The translations under genes and the position numbers were made by a program. The notes under the pieces are model-generated. The model ran no database searches and was not told the origin of the DNA. It worked only from the letters and a program-made list of their open reading frames with translations. This document shows positions 1 through 6,112 of a DNA stretch of 29,686 nt, piece after piece (the stretch's first letter is position 1; every line of letters starts with the position of its first letter). This DNA is from a virus: positions 1 through 29,686 of IMG/VR virus record IMGVR_UViG_3300025120_000341; one strand, written 5' to 3'.

Positions 1-795
1 TATATGTCTTTTGGCACAAGTGGAGATGGTTCAAGTACTCCTGCAGAAAGAATGCGTATTACAAGTGGGGGAACAATATGTGTTGGTAATACAGGTGCAG
101 GAGATAGAACTAGATTGGATGTTACAGCAGGTGGTTCTACAAATTTTGTTTTACAAGCAAGAGGAACTTCAAATGGTGCTGATAATACTACTACTACAAA
201 TGTTTTGAGAGCAGTCTCTAATGATGAAAATAATTGGTCACACGCACAATTTAACGCAAGTGGTTATAAATTTGGTTATCAGTCAAGTGGTACAAATTAT
301 ATGGTTATAGACAGTCAAGGTCGAGTTTGTATAGATGATGTAATAAATCCATCTACTAAATTTCATATACATAATAATAATTCGTCTATAAATTATGCTC
401 TTGGAATAGAATCAACACAATATGCAGGTACTCACGTTCAATTTAAAGGAAGCGCAGGTGTAACAGGGACAATAGGTTATTCAGGAACTTCAACATCTTA
501 TAACACATCTTCAGATTATAGGTTAAAAGAAGATTTACAAGACTTTACAGGTTTAGATATGGTCTCTAAAATACCTGTATATGACTTTAAATGGAAAACA
601 GATGAAAGCAGAAGTTACGGAGTTATGGCTCACGAACTTCAGGAAGTTTTACCTCAAGCAGTTGTAGGAGAAAAAGATGCAGAAGAAATGCAGTCAGTAG
701 ATTATTCTAAAATAGTTCCTTTATTAGTTAAGTCAATACAAGAACTAACAGCTAAAGTAGACAAATTGGAACAAGAATGTAAATGTAAAAATTAG
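1..795 (+). CDS. Tail fibre C-terminus with S74 intramolecular chaperone (5'-truncated)
   Basis: The frame is open from base 1 (a Tyr codon precedes the first Met at 4), so this is the 3' part of a larger gene cut by the window edge. The first ~150 residues are Gly/Ser/Thr/Asn-rich, typical of a fibre shaft. Counting from the Met at 4, residues 170-175 read SDYRLK, followed by a region ending in a coiled coil (LTAKVDKLEQE). This matches peptidase S74 chaperones, which trimerise the fibre and then cut themselves off before the Ser. The Ser-x4-Lys spacing (S170, K175) equals that of the catalytic Ser/Lys of the phage K1F endosialidase chaperone. 'YGVMAHELQEVLP' is also typical of the family. 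It is probably the missing end of the fibre gene that runs off the right edge at 29686. The family call is strong; identity with that gene is inferred. Confidence 0.85.
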   Translation, partial: YMSFGTSGDGSSTPAERMRITSGGTICVGNTGAGDRTRLDVTAGGSTNFVLQARGTSNGADNTTTTNVLRAVSNDENNWSHAQFNASGYKFGYQSSGTNYMVIDSQGRVCIDDVINPSTKFHIHNNNSSINYALGIESTQYAGTHVQFKGSAGVTGTIGYSGTSTSYNTSSDYRLKEDLQDFTGLDMVSKIPVYDFKWKTDESRSYGVMAHELQEVLPQAVVGEKDAEEMQSVDYSKIVPLLVKSIQELTAKVDKLEQECKCKN

Positions 796-827
796 TATAT
801 TTATATCTTAATCATAAAATTAATAAA

Positions 828-1064
828 ATGTCAAAAATTACAAAAGAAGAATTAAAAGATTTACAAGAATCAACAAGCAAAATTAATGCTATTAGACACG
901 ACATCGGTCTATTAAGTACACAAGTACATAGCTTAAACCATATGCACGTTGAAGAAGTTTCTAAACAAGAAGAACTAAAAAAAGGTTTAGAAGAAAATTA
1001 CGGTAAAATAAACATAGATTTAAAAGACGGTTCTTACGAGATTATAGAAGAAGAAACTAAATAA
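828..1064 (+). CDS. Small coiled-coil protein, function unknown
   Basis: This is a 78-residue, strongly charged (Lys/Glu-rich) protein with no membrane segment or signal peptide. Heptad-like spacing of Leu/Ile/Val through residues 10-58 suggests a long helix or coiled coil, followed by an acidic tail ending EEETK. It lies 32 bp after the tail-fibre C-terminus and 5 bp before a small membrane protein, so it is probably cotranscribed with the fibre and lysis genes. I do not recognise a named family. Position alone would allow a fibre-assembly accessory or lysis-associated protein, but neither is supported by a motif. Confidence 0.7.
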   Translation: MSKITKEELKDLQESTSKINAIRHDIGLLSTQVHSLNHMHVEEVSKQEELKKGLEENYGKINIDLKDGSYEIIEEETK

Positions 1065-1069
1065 TAATA

Positions 1070-1234
1070 ATGAGCATACAGGATATGAAATTATATGCAA
1101 TGAATTTTTCAGCGTTTACGTTGAGTTTTACTAATATTGATATGGTATTAAAAATAATATTGCTTGTAGTTACTATCCTGTACACAACTCACAAATGGTA
1201 TTTAATGTATGAAAAAAACAAGCAAAAAAATTAG
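1070..1234 (+). CDS. Small membrane protein, holin candidate
   Basis: This 54-residue ORF starts at ATG 1070 and ends at TAG 1232-1234. One hydrophobic segment (about residues 24-41, VLKIILLVVTILYTT) is followed by a basic tail ending EKNKQKN. That topology, one transmembrane helix with a charged C-terminus, fits many small holins. The gene overlaps the start of the M15 endolysin by 26 bp, the classical holin-endolysin arrangement. A second holin candidate lies at 2614. This one could instead be an antiholin or another lysis accessory. That it is a real gene is supported by its tight position between 1064 and 1209; the holin call is inference. Confidence 0.6.
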   Translation: MSIQDMKLYAMNFSAFTLSFTNIDMVLKIILLVVTILYTTHKWYLMYEKNKQKN

Positions 1235-1691
1235 TGATCATATAAGTTTTAAAGAAGCTACTTATTCAGAAACTGCTAAAAGACTTGGAATTAAAAACAC
1301 ACCAAGTGAAGATCATATTGAAAATATGCAATTAGTTTCAGAAAAAATATTTGAACCTTTGCGAGAATGGGCAGATCATCCTATTAGAATTAATAGTATG
1401 TTTAGATCAGAAGAATTAAATTCAAGAATTGGTGGTGCAATATCGTCAGCACACAAAGACGGATTAGCTATTGATTTAGATTCAATAGGTTCTAAAACAA
1501 ATCTTGAGTTATTTCATTACATAAAAGACAATTTAGAATTTGATGTATTGATCAATGAATACCCAAATCAAGAAGGAGATCCTAAATGGATTCACGTTTC
1601 TTGGAATAAAAAGAAAAACAGAAAACACGTTTTAGAAATTAAGCGTAAAGGCAAATATTATACTTATACAGATTGCAAAAGTTGTAAATGA
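1209..1691 (+). CDS. Endolysin: M15-type zinc D,D/L,D-peptidase
   Basis: The protein is 160 residues, a usual length for a single-domain M15_3-type phage peptidase that cuts peptide cross-bridges in peptidoglycan. The zinc-binding signature is visible: SAHKDGLAIDLD places H82 and D89 (SxHxxGxAxD), and PKWIHVSW places H129. E117, in LINEYP, is a plausible catalytic acid. Arg60-Ser63-Arg66 (IRINSMFRS) fits the substrate-binding part of the fold. There is no signal peptide, so it needs a holin to reach the cell wall. It overlaps a holin-like gene upstream and the next small membrane gene by an ATGA junction. The call is firm for the family; the exact bond cut is not determined. Confidence 0.88.
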   Translation: MKKTSKKISDHISFKEATYSETAKRLGIKNTPSEDHIENMQLVSEKIFEPLREWADHPIRINSMFRSEELNSRIGGAISSAHKDGLAIDLDSIGSKTNLELFHYIKDNLEFDVLINEYPNQEGDPKWIHVSWNKKKNRKHVLEIKRKGKYYTYTDCKSCK

Positions 1692-1849
1692 AAAAAGTAG
1701 AATTTGCTATAATTGAAAGGTTTGCTTTAGGAATTTTAGTTGGTTTTAGTTATTTACCTGAAGATGAAACTACTAATTTTTCTGAATTAAATATATATGT
1801 AATTTTTATTGTGTTACATTTTAAATTTTATAACGATGCCTATACCTAA
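1688..1849 (+). CDS. Small hydrophobic protein in the lysis block
   Basis: The ORF is 53 residues, starting in an ATGA overlap with the endolysin stop and running 14 bp into the next gene. Hydrophobic stretches lie at about residues 12-23 (ALGILVGFSYL) and 36-46 (IYVIFIVLHF), separated by an acidic PEDETTN segment, so it may be a two-pass or membrane-associated protein. The Arg-Phe-Ala-Leu-Gly-Ile start resembles small conserved flavophage proteins, but I cannot name a function. The coupled start and lack of any other ORF in 1692-1835 support it as real. A lysis accessory role is only suggested by context. Confidence 0.5.
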   Translation: MKKVEFAIIERFALGILVGFSYLPEDETTNFSELNIYVIFIVLHFKFYNDAYT

Positions 1850-2273
1850 AAAGAAACAAGGAGAAAAACAAAGTGATTTTATGATCCGTTGTGTTCCACA
1901 ATTAATGGACTATCACGATGAAAAACAAGCTGTAGCAATATGTTATGATGCTTTTAGAGGTTCTGTAGAATTAGAATCTTATAACGATTACCCACAAGGA
2001 GCAAAAAACAATGCAAAAAAAGCAATAGAATTTAAAGAAAAAAATGGTTCTAAATGTGGAACACAAGTTGGCTGGACTCGTGCAAGACAATTAGCAGATG
2101 GTAAAAACATAACAAGAGATACTATTGCAAGAATGGCGTCATTTAAAAGACATCAACAACACAAAGACGTTCCATATACAGAAGGGTGTGGGGGCTTAAT
2201 GTGGGATGCTTGGGGAGGTTCTGCAGGTGTTAATTGGGCAATAAGTAAACTAAAACAAATAGATAAAAAATGA
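1836..2273 (+). CDS. Phage protein with conserved GCGGLMWDAWGG domain, function unknown
   Basis: I place the start at the ATG giving MPIPKKKQGEKQ (145 aa); the ATG 27 bp upstream adds only a non-conserved MCYILNFIT. Two parts are visible. Residues ~10-45 (SDFMIRCVP...KQAVAICYDAFRG) resemble a short Cys-containing motif seen in several phage head proteins. Residues ~50-140 contain ARMASFKRHQQHKD and CGGLMWDAWGG, a block I recall in phage head-protease, portal and stand-alone proteins without known activity. It sits in the lysis block, overlapping the following lipoprotein by 4 bp. Because related blocks turn up fused to head-maturation proteins, a virion or DNA-packaging link is possible, but no catalytic motif is evident. 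Confidence 0.7.
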   Translation: MPIPKKKQGEKQSDFMIRCVPQLMDYHDEKQAVAICYDAFRGSVELESYNDYPQGAKNNAKKAIEFKEKNGSKCGTQVGWTRARQLADGKNITRDTIARMASFKRHQQHKDVPYTEGCGGLMWDAWGGSAGVNWAISKLKQIDKK

Positions 2274-2614
2274 GAATATTAATAATACTTTTTTTTATAG
2301 TTAGTTGTGGAACATACAATACAAAACCTAAAATTCAAATTACACACGTTTTGGCAGTTACAGAACAAGGAGATACTTTAAGACTTCCTATTAATATGAT
2401 CAGACCAAATGTTTATTATAACGTAGTGTCATATCCAAGCTATCCAAGATACTATGATAATTGGTATAACAATAACTGGAATAGAGGTTACAGAAATAAT
2501 CAACCTATTTATGTAGAAAAAAACAATAACAAAACTGTAAATAAACCTAAAGGAGAAACAAAGGATATATCAAGATTAGATGTAAATAATAGTAAAGTTA
2601 AAATGAAACAATAA
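2270..2614 (+). CDS. Phage lipoprotein, o-spanin or exclusion candidate
   Basis: The 114-residue product begins MRILIILFFIVSCG, a short signal peptide with a lipobox ending at Cys13, so it should be lipidated and exported. The mature part is Tyr/Asn-rich in the middle (NWYNNNWNRGYR) and Lys-rich at the end, with no second membrane segment. It lies between an endolysin cluster and a 3-TM holin-like gene, overlapping the neighbours by 4 and 1 bp. This makes a lysis-stage outer-membrane component (o-spanin-like) plausible. A superinfection-exclusion lipoprotein is the main alternative. The lipobox is directly visible; the role is inferred from position. Confidence 0.65.
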   Translation: MRILIILFFIVSCGTYNTKPKIQITHVLAVTEQGDTLRLPINMIRPNVYYNVVSYPSYPRYYDNWYNNNWNRGYRNNQPIYVEKNNNKTVNKPKGETKDISRLDVNNSKVKMKQ

Positions 2615-3009
2615 TGAAAAAGATATTAGCAAAATTATTTGGTGGTGTAGGAACAAATATTGCAGAAAAAATATCAGGAATAATAGATAAGCATACTTTT
2701 AGTAAAGTTGAAAAAGCACAATTTGAAAAAGAAATGCAAGAAATATTTATTAATGCAGAATCAGAAATACAAAAAAGCGTTACTGAAAGATGGAAAGCAG
2801 ATTTAAATTCAGATTCGTACCTTTCAAAGAATGTAAGACCAATGGTTTTAATCTTCTTAATTGTAAGTACAGTTCTAATGGTTTTTATTGATGCTGGTGC
2901 TATCAATTTTAATGTAGATAGTGAATGGAAGGAATTACTAAAACTATTGCTTACAACTACTGTAGCAGCTTATTTTGGTGGTCGTAGTTATGAAAAAATA
3001 AAAAGATAA
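2614..3009 (+). CDS. Holin-like membrane protein (GTA/3TM holin type)
   Basis: The protein has 131 residues. An amphipathic, charged N-terminal half (coiled-coil-like, residues 20-60) leads into RWKADLNSDSYLSKNVRP, then hydrophobic segments at about 76-95 (PMVLIFLIVSTVLMVFIDAG) and 107-122 (LLKLLLTTTVAAYFGGRS), with a basic C-terminus. The 'R..aD..SD.wLsk.iRP' lead-in and the final YFGGRSYEK are typical of the 3TM holin family found in gene-transfer agents and phages. It starts in a TAATG overlap with the lipoprotein stop. It probably forms the inner-membrane lesion that releases or activates the M15 endolysin. A second, smaller holin candidate lies at 1070. Confidence 0.75.
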   Translation: MKKILAKLFGGVGTNIAEKISGIIDKHTFSKVEKAQFEKEMQEIFINAESEIQKSVTERWKADLNSDSYLSKNVRPMVLIFLIVSTVLMVFIDAGAINFNVDSEWKELLKLLLTTTVAAYFGGRSYEKIKR

Positions 3010-3202
3010 AATATTTTTTATATATTTGTCTGGCTTATAGCAAAACTTACACAACCTAATAAAGATGGACGGTGTTTGGATCAGGCACTTAAATTATTTC
3101 TTTTTTGTAGGCTTTTTTCTTTCTTTTTCTTTTTGTCCTTTTTCTTTTTCTTTCTTTTTAGTTATTATAAAAACCATAGGTAATAACCAAAAGTTATAAT
3201 AT
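3010..3202 (+). other. Intergenic stretch with polypyrimidine tract and hydrophobic mini-ORF
   Basis: No confident gene is present. A TATATTTG at 3021-3028 matches the Bacteroidetes -7 consensus, but no -33 TTTG is placed 19-21 bp upstream. Bases 3102-3160 are almost pure T/C. An ORF of 44 codons (ATG 3065, TAA 3197) crosses this tract and encodes a very Phe/Ser-rich hydrophobic peptide starting MDGVWIRHLNYFF. It may be a real membrane mini-protein or a by-product of the pyrimidine tract. Just downstream, AAGTTATAATAT lies immediately before ATG 3203 and loosely resembles the late motif (ACGTTATATA), with wrong spacing to the A-tract. Confidence 0.3.
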
Positions 3203-3325
3203 ATGAAGTGTAAAAAGTGTAAAATAAAAATGTTATATTTAGGTAGCAATCAAAATGGTTTCTATTATTTGTGTAAAAAATGCAATAATGTAATACCAAC
3301 TAATGAAAAAAATAGCAAGAAGTAA
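3203..3325 (+). CDS. Double-CxxC zinc-ribbon mini-protein
   Basis: The 40-residue ORF starts ATG 3203 and ends TAA 3323-3325, overlapping the NinG-like gene by 23 bp. It begins MKCKKCK and has a second knuckle LCKKCN at residues 23-28, giving C3/C6 and C24/C27: a minimal zinc ribbon. It is clearly similar to the 33-residue protein at 12350-12451 (MECKKCK...YYCREC), so the genome carries two copies of this design. Such proteins often bind nucleic acid or RNA polymerase, but no specific role can be read here. The metal-site pattern and tight overlap support it as real. Confidence 0.6.
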   Translation: MKCKKCKIKMLYLGSNQNGFYYLCKKCNNVIPTNEKNSKK

Positions 3326-3692
3326 ACTAATTAAAAAACTTGACAAAGTATTTAGTTTATATATAAGACAAAGATATGCTAAAAATGAAATAGCACAATG
3401 CTTTACTTGTGGCAAAAAAGATCACTATAAAAGACTTCAATGTGGGCATTTTCAATCTCGTAAACACTATTCTACACGTTGGGATGAAATTAATTGCCAA
3501 GTACAATGTGCAGGGTGTAATGTATTTAAATATGGAGAACAGTTTATTTTTGGTAAAAATTTAGATCTTGAATATGGATCTGGATGTTCTGAATCACTTT
3601 ACTACAAAGCAAAACAAATAACAAAGTTTTCTTATGATGAAATAGAAGATTTAATAACTAAATATAATTTGTTAATAAAAGACTTTATATAG
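3303..3692 (+). CDS. ninG: NinG/Rap-like recombination nuclease
   Basis: The protein has 129 residues. A CFTCGKK knuckle (C33, C36) is followed by LQCGHFQSRKHYSTRWDEINCQ and CAGCN: a zinc-stabilised HNH-like core with the 'CGHFxSR' segment typical of the lambda NinG (Rap) family. Lambda Rap is a structure-specific endonuclease acting on Holliday junctions and D-loops, so a role in phage recombination or branch resolution is likely. It is preceded by an overlapping zinc-ribbon gene and followed at 40 bp by a strong terminator, marking the end of this transcription unit. The annealing-protein and SSB candidates directly after fit a recombination module. Confidence 0.78.
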   Translation: MKKIARSKLIKKLDKVFSLYIRQRYAKNEIAQCFTCGKKDHYKRLQCGHFQSRKHYSTRWDEINCQVQCAGCNVFKYGEQFIFGKNLDLEYGSGCSESLYYKAKQITKFSYDEIEDLITKYNLLIKDFI

Positions 3693-3731
3693 TTTTTATA
3701 TTTGAGAAGTTCTGTTTCAATTTGTATTTAG

Positions 3732-3767
3732 AAAAAGGGGGTTAATTAAATTAGCTCCTTTTTTTTT
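3732..3767 (+). terminator. Rho-independent terminator after NinG-like gene
   Basis: A 9-bp stem (3738-3746 with 3750-3758, including two G-U pairs) with a 3-nt loop is flanked by an A-run at 3732-3736 and a T-run at 3759-3767. It can close further through G3737-T3759 and the A/T runs. The T-run runs directly into the next promoter. Confidence 0.8.
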
Positions 3768-3796
3768 GGTAGTTATTAAATAAATTGTTAATTTTG
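3765..3796 (+). promoter_or_regulatory. Bacteroidetes-type promoter for the recombination/replication operon
   Basis: TTTG at 3765-3768 and TAATTTTG at 3789-3796 match the Bacteroidetes -33 TTTG and -7 TAnnTTTG elements with a 20-bp spacer. The start of transcription would fall near 3802, about 15 nt before ATG 3817. It lies immediately behind a terminator, as expected for a unit boundary. Confidence 0.6.
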
Positions 3797-3816
3797 TATA
3801 AAACAAATACAATTAT

Positions 3817-3996
3817 ATGGAACGAACAATATCTTATCAGGAACATTATGTTCAAGTAGGTTTCTATCAAAACTTCATTAAACAAAAGGAAGAAGAAATC
3901 CAAAAGCTAAAAAAACATTTAGAATTTACTTTACAAGCTAAAGACGTTTTAGAAGCAAAATTAGAAGTATCACAACAAAACGAATTGACATTATGA
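3817..3996 (+). CDS. Small coiled-coil protein opening the replication operon
   Basis: The 59-residue ORF has ATG 3817 and TGA 3994-3996, overlapping the next gene by ATGA. After an aromatic N-terminus (YQEHYVQVGFYQNF) the rest is a heptad-like helix rich in Lys/Glu/Leu (KEEEIQKLKKHLEF), probably a coiled coil. There is no membrane segment. As the first gene behind a consensus promoter and translationally coupled to a probable annealing protein, it may be an early accessory factor. No family is recognised. Confidence 0.6.
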   Translation: MERTISYQEHYVQVGFYQNFIKQKEEEIQKLKKHLEFTLQAKDVLEAKLEVSQQNELTL

Positions 3997-4418
3997 ACAA
4001 AGAAAAACTAAAAGAACTTTATGAGAAGTACGAATTAAACCCAAACCATTTTTTTAAACATCAACACTACACTATAATTACAAGAGCAGGAATAGATGCC
4101 ATACAAGCTAAAGCACAAATTAATATTTCTTATGATGTAATTAAGTGTGAACCAAACTTTGCAGTATTTAAAGCTATTGCAACAAAAGGTGATTCAAGAA
4201 TTGAAACATTTGGATCTGCATTAAAAGGTGTAGGTTTTAAAGATGGTTCAACTAATTCTTGGTATGTAGCTGAAATGGCAGAAAAACGTGCTATGAGTAG
4301 AGGAGTGTTAAAACTATCAGGTTTTTATGAACTTGGTGTAATGTCAGAAGATGAATCTGAATCATTTAAAAAGAAAACTTCTAAAGAAGAATTATTAACT
4401 AAAATTAAAAACCAATAA
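3993..4418 (+). CDS. Probable single-strand annealing-type protein (Rad52/Erf-superfamily candidate)
   Basis: The protein has 141 residues. The core runs YTIITRAGIDAIQAKAQI, then a strand-rich middle (CEPNFAVFKAIATKGDSRIETFGSA), and ends with SWYVAEMAEKRAMSRGVLKL followed by an acidic/Lys-rich tail. The 'AEMAEKRAxSRxVLKL' signature occurs in a phage family I associate with single-strand annealing or SSB-partner proteins. The immediate neighbour is an SSB-like gene 3 bp downstream, and a NinG-like nuclease lies just before, which supports a recombination role. I cannot prove homology to Rad52 or Erf by eye. It could instead be an uncharacterised DNA-replication accessory. Confidence 0.5.
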   Translation: MNKEKLKELYEKYELNPNHFFKHQHYTIITRAGIDAIQAKAQINISYDVIKCEPNFAVFKAIATKGDSRIETFGSALKGVGFKDGSTNSWYVAEMAEKRAMSRGVLKLSGFYELGVMSEDESESFKKKTSKEELLTKIKNQ

Positions 4419-4421
4419 ATT

Positions 4422-4709
4422 ATGAGTGCAATTATCAATGCAAGTATTAGAGTAGATAAACTACCTAAAGAAAAATTCATTAAAGGTAAAGACGGTGCAG
4501 TTTACTATAACCTTACAATATCTTTAAACGATGACACAAGATACGGAAATAACGTAGCTATTATGGATTCACAAACAAAAGAAGAACGTGAGGCTAAAGT
4601 ACAAAGAAACTATCTTGGTAATGGTAAAGTAGTATGGACTAATGACATTATTAAATTAGCTGAAAAAGAAGTAGCAGTAAACACACCATCTAACGACCTA
4701 CCATTTTAA
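4422..4709 (+). CDS. ssb: Single-stranded DNA-binding protein
   Basis: This short protein (95 residues) has an OB-like strand pattern (IINASIRVDKLP, YYNLTISLND, NNVAIMDSQ, KVVWTN) and ends in SNDLPF. That terminal D/L-P-F tip is the hallmark by which SSBs contact partner proteins. The length is short for bacterial SSB (~150+) but usual for compact phage SSBs in Bacteroidetes phages. It lies 3 bp after the annealing-type gene and directly before a terminator. It would coat ssDNA during replication and recombination. Confidence 0.72.
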   Translation: MSAIINASIRVDKLPKEKFIKGKDGAVYYNLTISLNDDTRYGNNVAIMDSQTKEEREAKVQRNYLGNGKVVWTNDIIKLAEKEVAVNTPSNDLPF

Positions 4710-4730
4710 TATTTTAAAAACATTTTTTTT

Positions 4731-4761
4731 TAAAAGGGGTCTAATACACCCCTTTTTTTTA
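4731..4761 (+). terminator. Rho-independent terminator after SSB gene
   Basis: The stem is AAAAGGGGT/ACCCCTTTT with a 7-nt loop (CTAATAC), followed by a run of T to 4760. It separates the SSB unit from the ATPase gene starting at 4775, which has only 14 bp between. Confidence 0.75.
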
Positions 4762-4774
4762 TATATTTATGTAA

Positions 4775-5623
4775 ATGCAATTAAGATTAGACGAACAACA
4801 AACAGAACAATTTCTTATAATGCAATCTATAGAAGATGATTGTAAAGTAGATCCTAAAGAATCTATTGATTATCCTCCAGTTGCTTTATCACTTGGTGAA
4901 ACATTACTTAAAACAAAGAACAAAGATTATCTATTGCCAATTCCAATAGGTACTTATGGTAACTTTAGTTTTATACAAGCACCACCAAAAACAAAAAAAA
5001 CATTTCTTGTATCATTATTAGCTTCTGTTTATTTAGGTGCTAAAAATCATTTTGGAGGTGGTTTAAGAGGACATCGTGAAAACAAAGACCTTATACACAT
5101 AGATACCGAACAAGGCAAATGGCATTGCCAAAAGGTATTTAAAAAGGTTTTAGATATGAATAGTGATGATTATTCAAAAAATTATCATACATTTGGATTA
5201 AGATCAATAGGCTATAAACAAAGAATACAATTTATAGAATATTGTTTAGAACACAAAGTTGAAAACGCAGGGCTTTTAATTTTAGATGGAATCGCAGATT
5301 TGGTTTCAGATGTAAATAATTTAGAAGAATCTAATGCTTGTGTGCAAAAACTTATGGAATGGTCAGCAAAATATAATATTCATATTATGTGTGTGATTCA
5401 TTCTAACTTTGGTTCAGACAAGCCCACAGGACATTTGGGTAGTTTCCTTGAGAAAAAAAGTGAGTGCCAAATACAACTTCAAGCAAATACAGTAAACAAA
5501 GATTGGATAACCGTAAAGTGCAAACGCAGTAGGGGTTATTCATTTGAAACATTTAGTTTTAAGGTAAATGAAATAGGACTACCTGAAATAGTAGGGGATT
5601 TATACGATCCTCTAACAAACTAA
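4775..5623 (+). CDS. RecA-fold ATPase (RepA/Sak4-like), with altered Walker A
   Basis: The protein has 282 residues. Residues ~69-77 (APPKTKKTF) occupy the Walker A position, IHIDTEQ (D110, E112) the RecA-type catalytic-glutamate strand, LLILDGIADL (D171) Walker B, and CVIHSNFGSDKPTGHLGS a sensor/H-motif region. This order fits RepA-type hexameric helicases or Sak4-like recombinases of phages. The second-to-last P-loop glycine is replaced: the expected GKT reads KKT (K74 K75 T76). Similar 'PKS.KT' loops exist in such phage ATPases, so it may still be active. It lies right after the SSB block and before the sigma-like gene, so it is likely a replication or recombination motor. Confidence 0.72.
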   Translation: MQLRLDEQQTEQFLIMQSIEDDCKVDPKESIDYPPVALSLGETLLKTKNKDYLLPIPIGTYGNFSFIQAPPKTKKTFLVSLLASVYLGAKNHFGGGLRGHRENKDLIHIDTEQGKWHCQKVFKKVLDMNSDDYSKNYHTFGLRSIGYKQRIQFIEYCLEHKVENAGLLILDGIADLVSDVNNLEESNACVQKLMEWSAKYNIHIMCVIHSNFGSDKPTGHLGSFLEKKSECQIQLQANTVNKDWITVKCKRSRGYSFETFSFKVNEIGLPEIVGDLYDPLTN

Positions 5624-5629
5624 ATAACT

Positions 5630-6112
5630 ATGAAGAATTGCTTATCGGATATATTTAACAAACACCAAGTTTGGATTGACATTGTAAGTTCTTTTGGATG
5701 CAATAAAGAAACAGCAGAAGATATTGTTCAAGAAATGTATATCAAAATAGATAAGAAAATCAAGAATGGCTTAAATATTGATTTTGGTGAAACAGATTAT
5801 AATTACTATTATATATTTAAAACACTTAAAACTTTGTTTTTAGATTTAAAACGTAAAGAATCTAAAGTACAAATTATAGAACTTGAGAATGTAAGGAATC
5901 ATTTATCTGATTTTGATTGTGAAAATTATGATGAAGTATATGCAGAAATACAAAACGAATTAAATAATATGTATTGGTATGATAAAAAGATATTCCAAAT
6001 AATTGAAGGTGGTGAATCAATAGCACAACTTTCAAGAAAATCTGGCATACCTTATTATTCATTATATAACACTTATAAAAAAGTAGTACAGAAATTAAAA
6101 AAATTATTATGA
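5630..6112 (+). CDS. ECF-like RNA polymerase sigma factor
   Basis: The 160-residue length is typical of a two-domain sigma. Residues 27-40 (ETAEDIVQEMYIKI) match sigma region 2.1-2.2, the core-binding helix. The aromatic, basic stretch 56-78 (DYNYYYIFKTLKTLFLDLKR) corresponds to regions 2.3-2.4, and residues ~115-160 with GESIAQLSRKSGIPYYSLYN form a region-4 helix-turn-helix that reads the -35. There is no region 1 or 3, as in ECF sigmas. It overlaps the next nuclease gene by ATGA. Family resemblance is good though divergent. I infer that it redirects host polymerase to the five YAAAA-N13-ACGTTATATA sites in front of late genes. An anti-sigma or generic HTH regulator is the alternative. Confidence 0.65.
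   Translation: MKNCLSDIFNKHQVWIDIVSSFGCNKETAEDIVQEMYIKIDKKIKNGLNIDFGETDYNYYYIFKTLKTLFLDLKRKESKVQIIELENVRNHLSDFDCENYDEVYAEIQNELNNMYWYDKKIFQIIEGGESIAQLSRKSGIPYYSLYNTYKKVVQKLKKLL

Noticed and set aside
3174-3202. A sixth late promoter copy before ATG 3203 (AAGTTATAATAT)
   Set aside because: The core differs from ACGTTATATA and the A-tract is 17 rather than 13 bases upstream; kept only as a weak resemblance.
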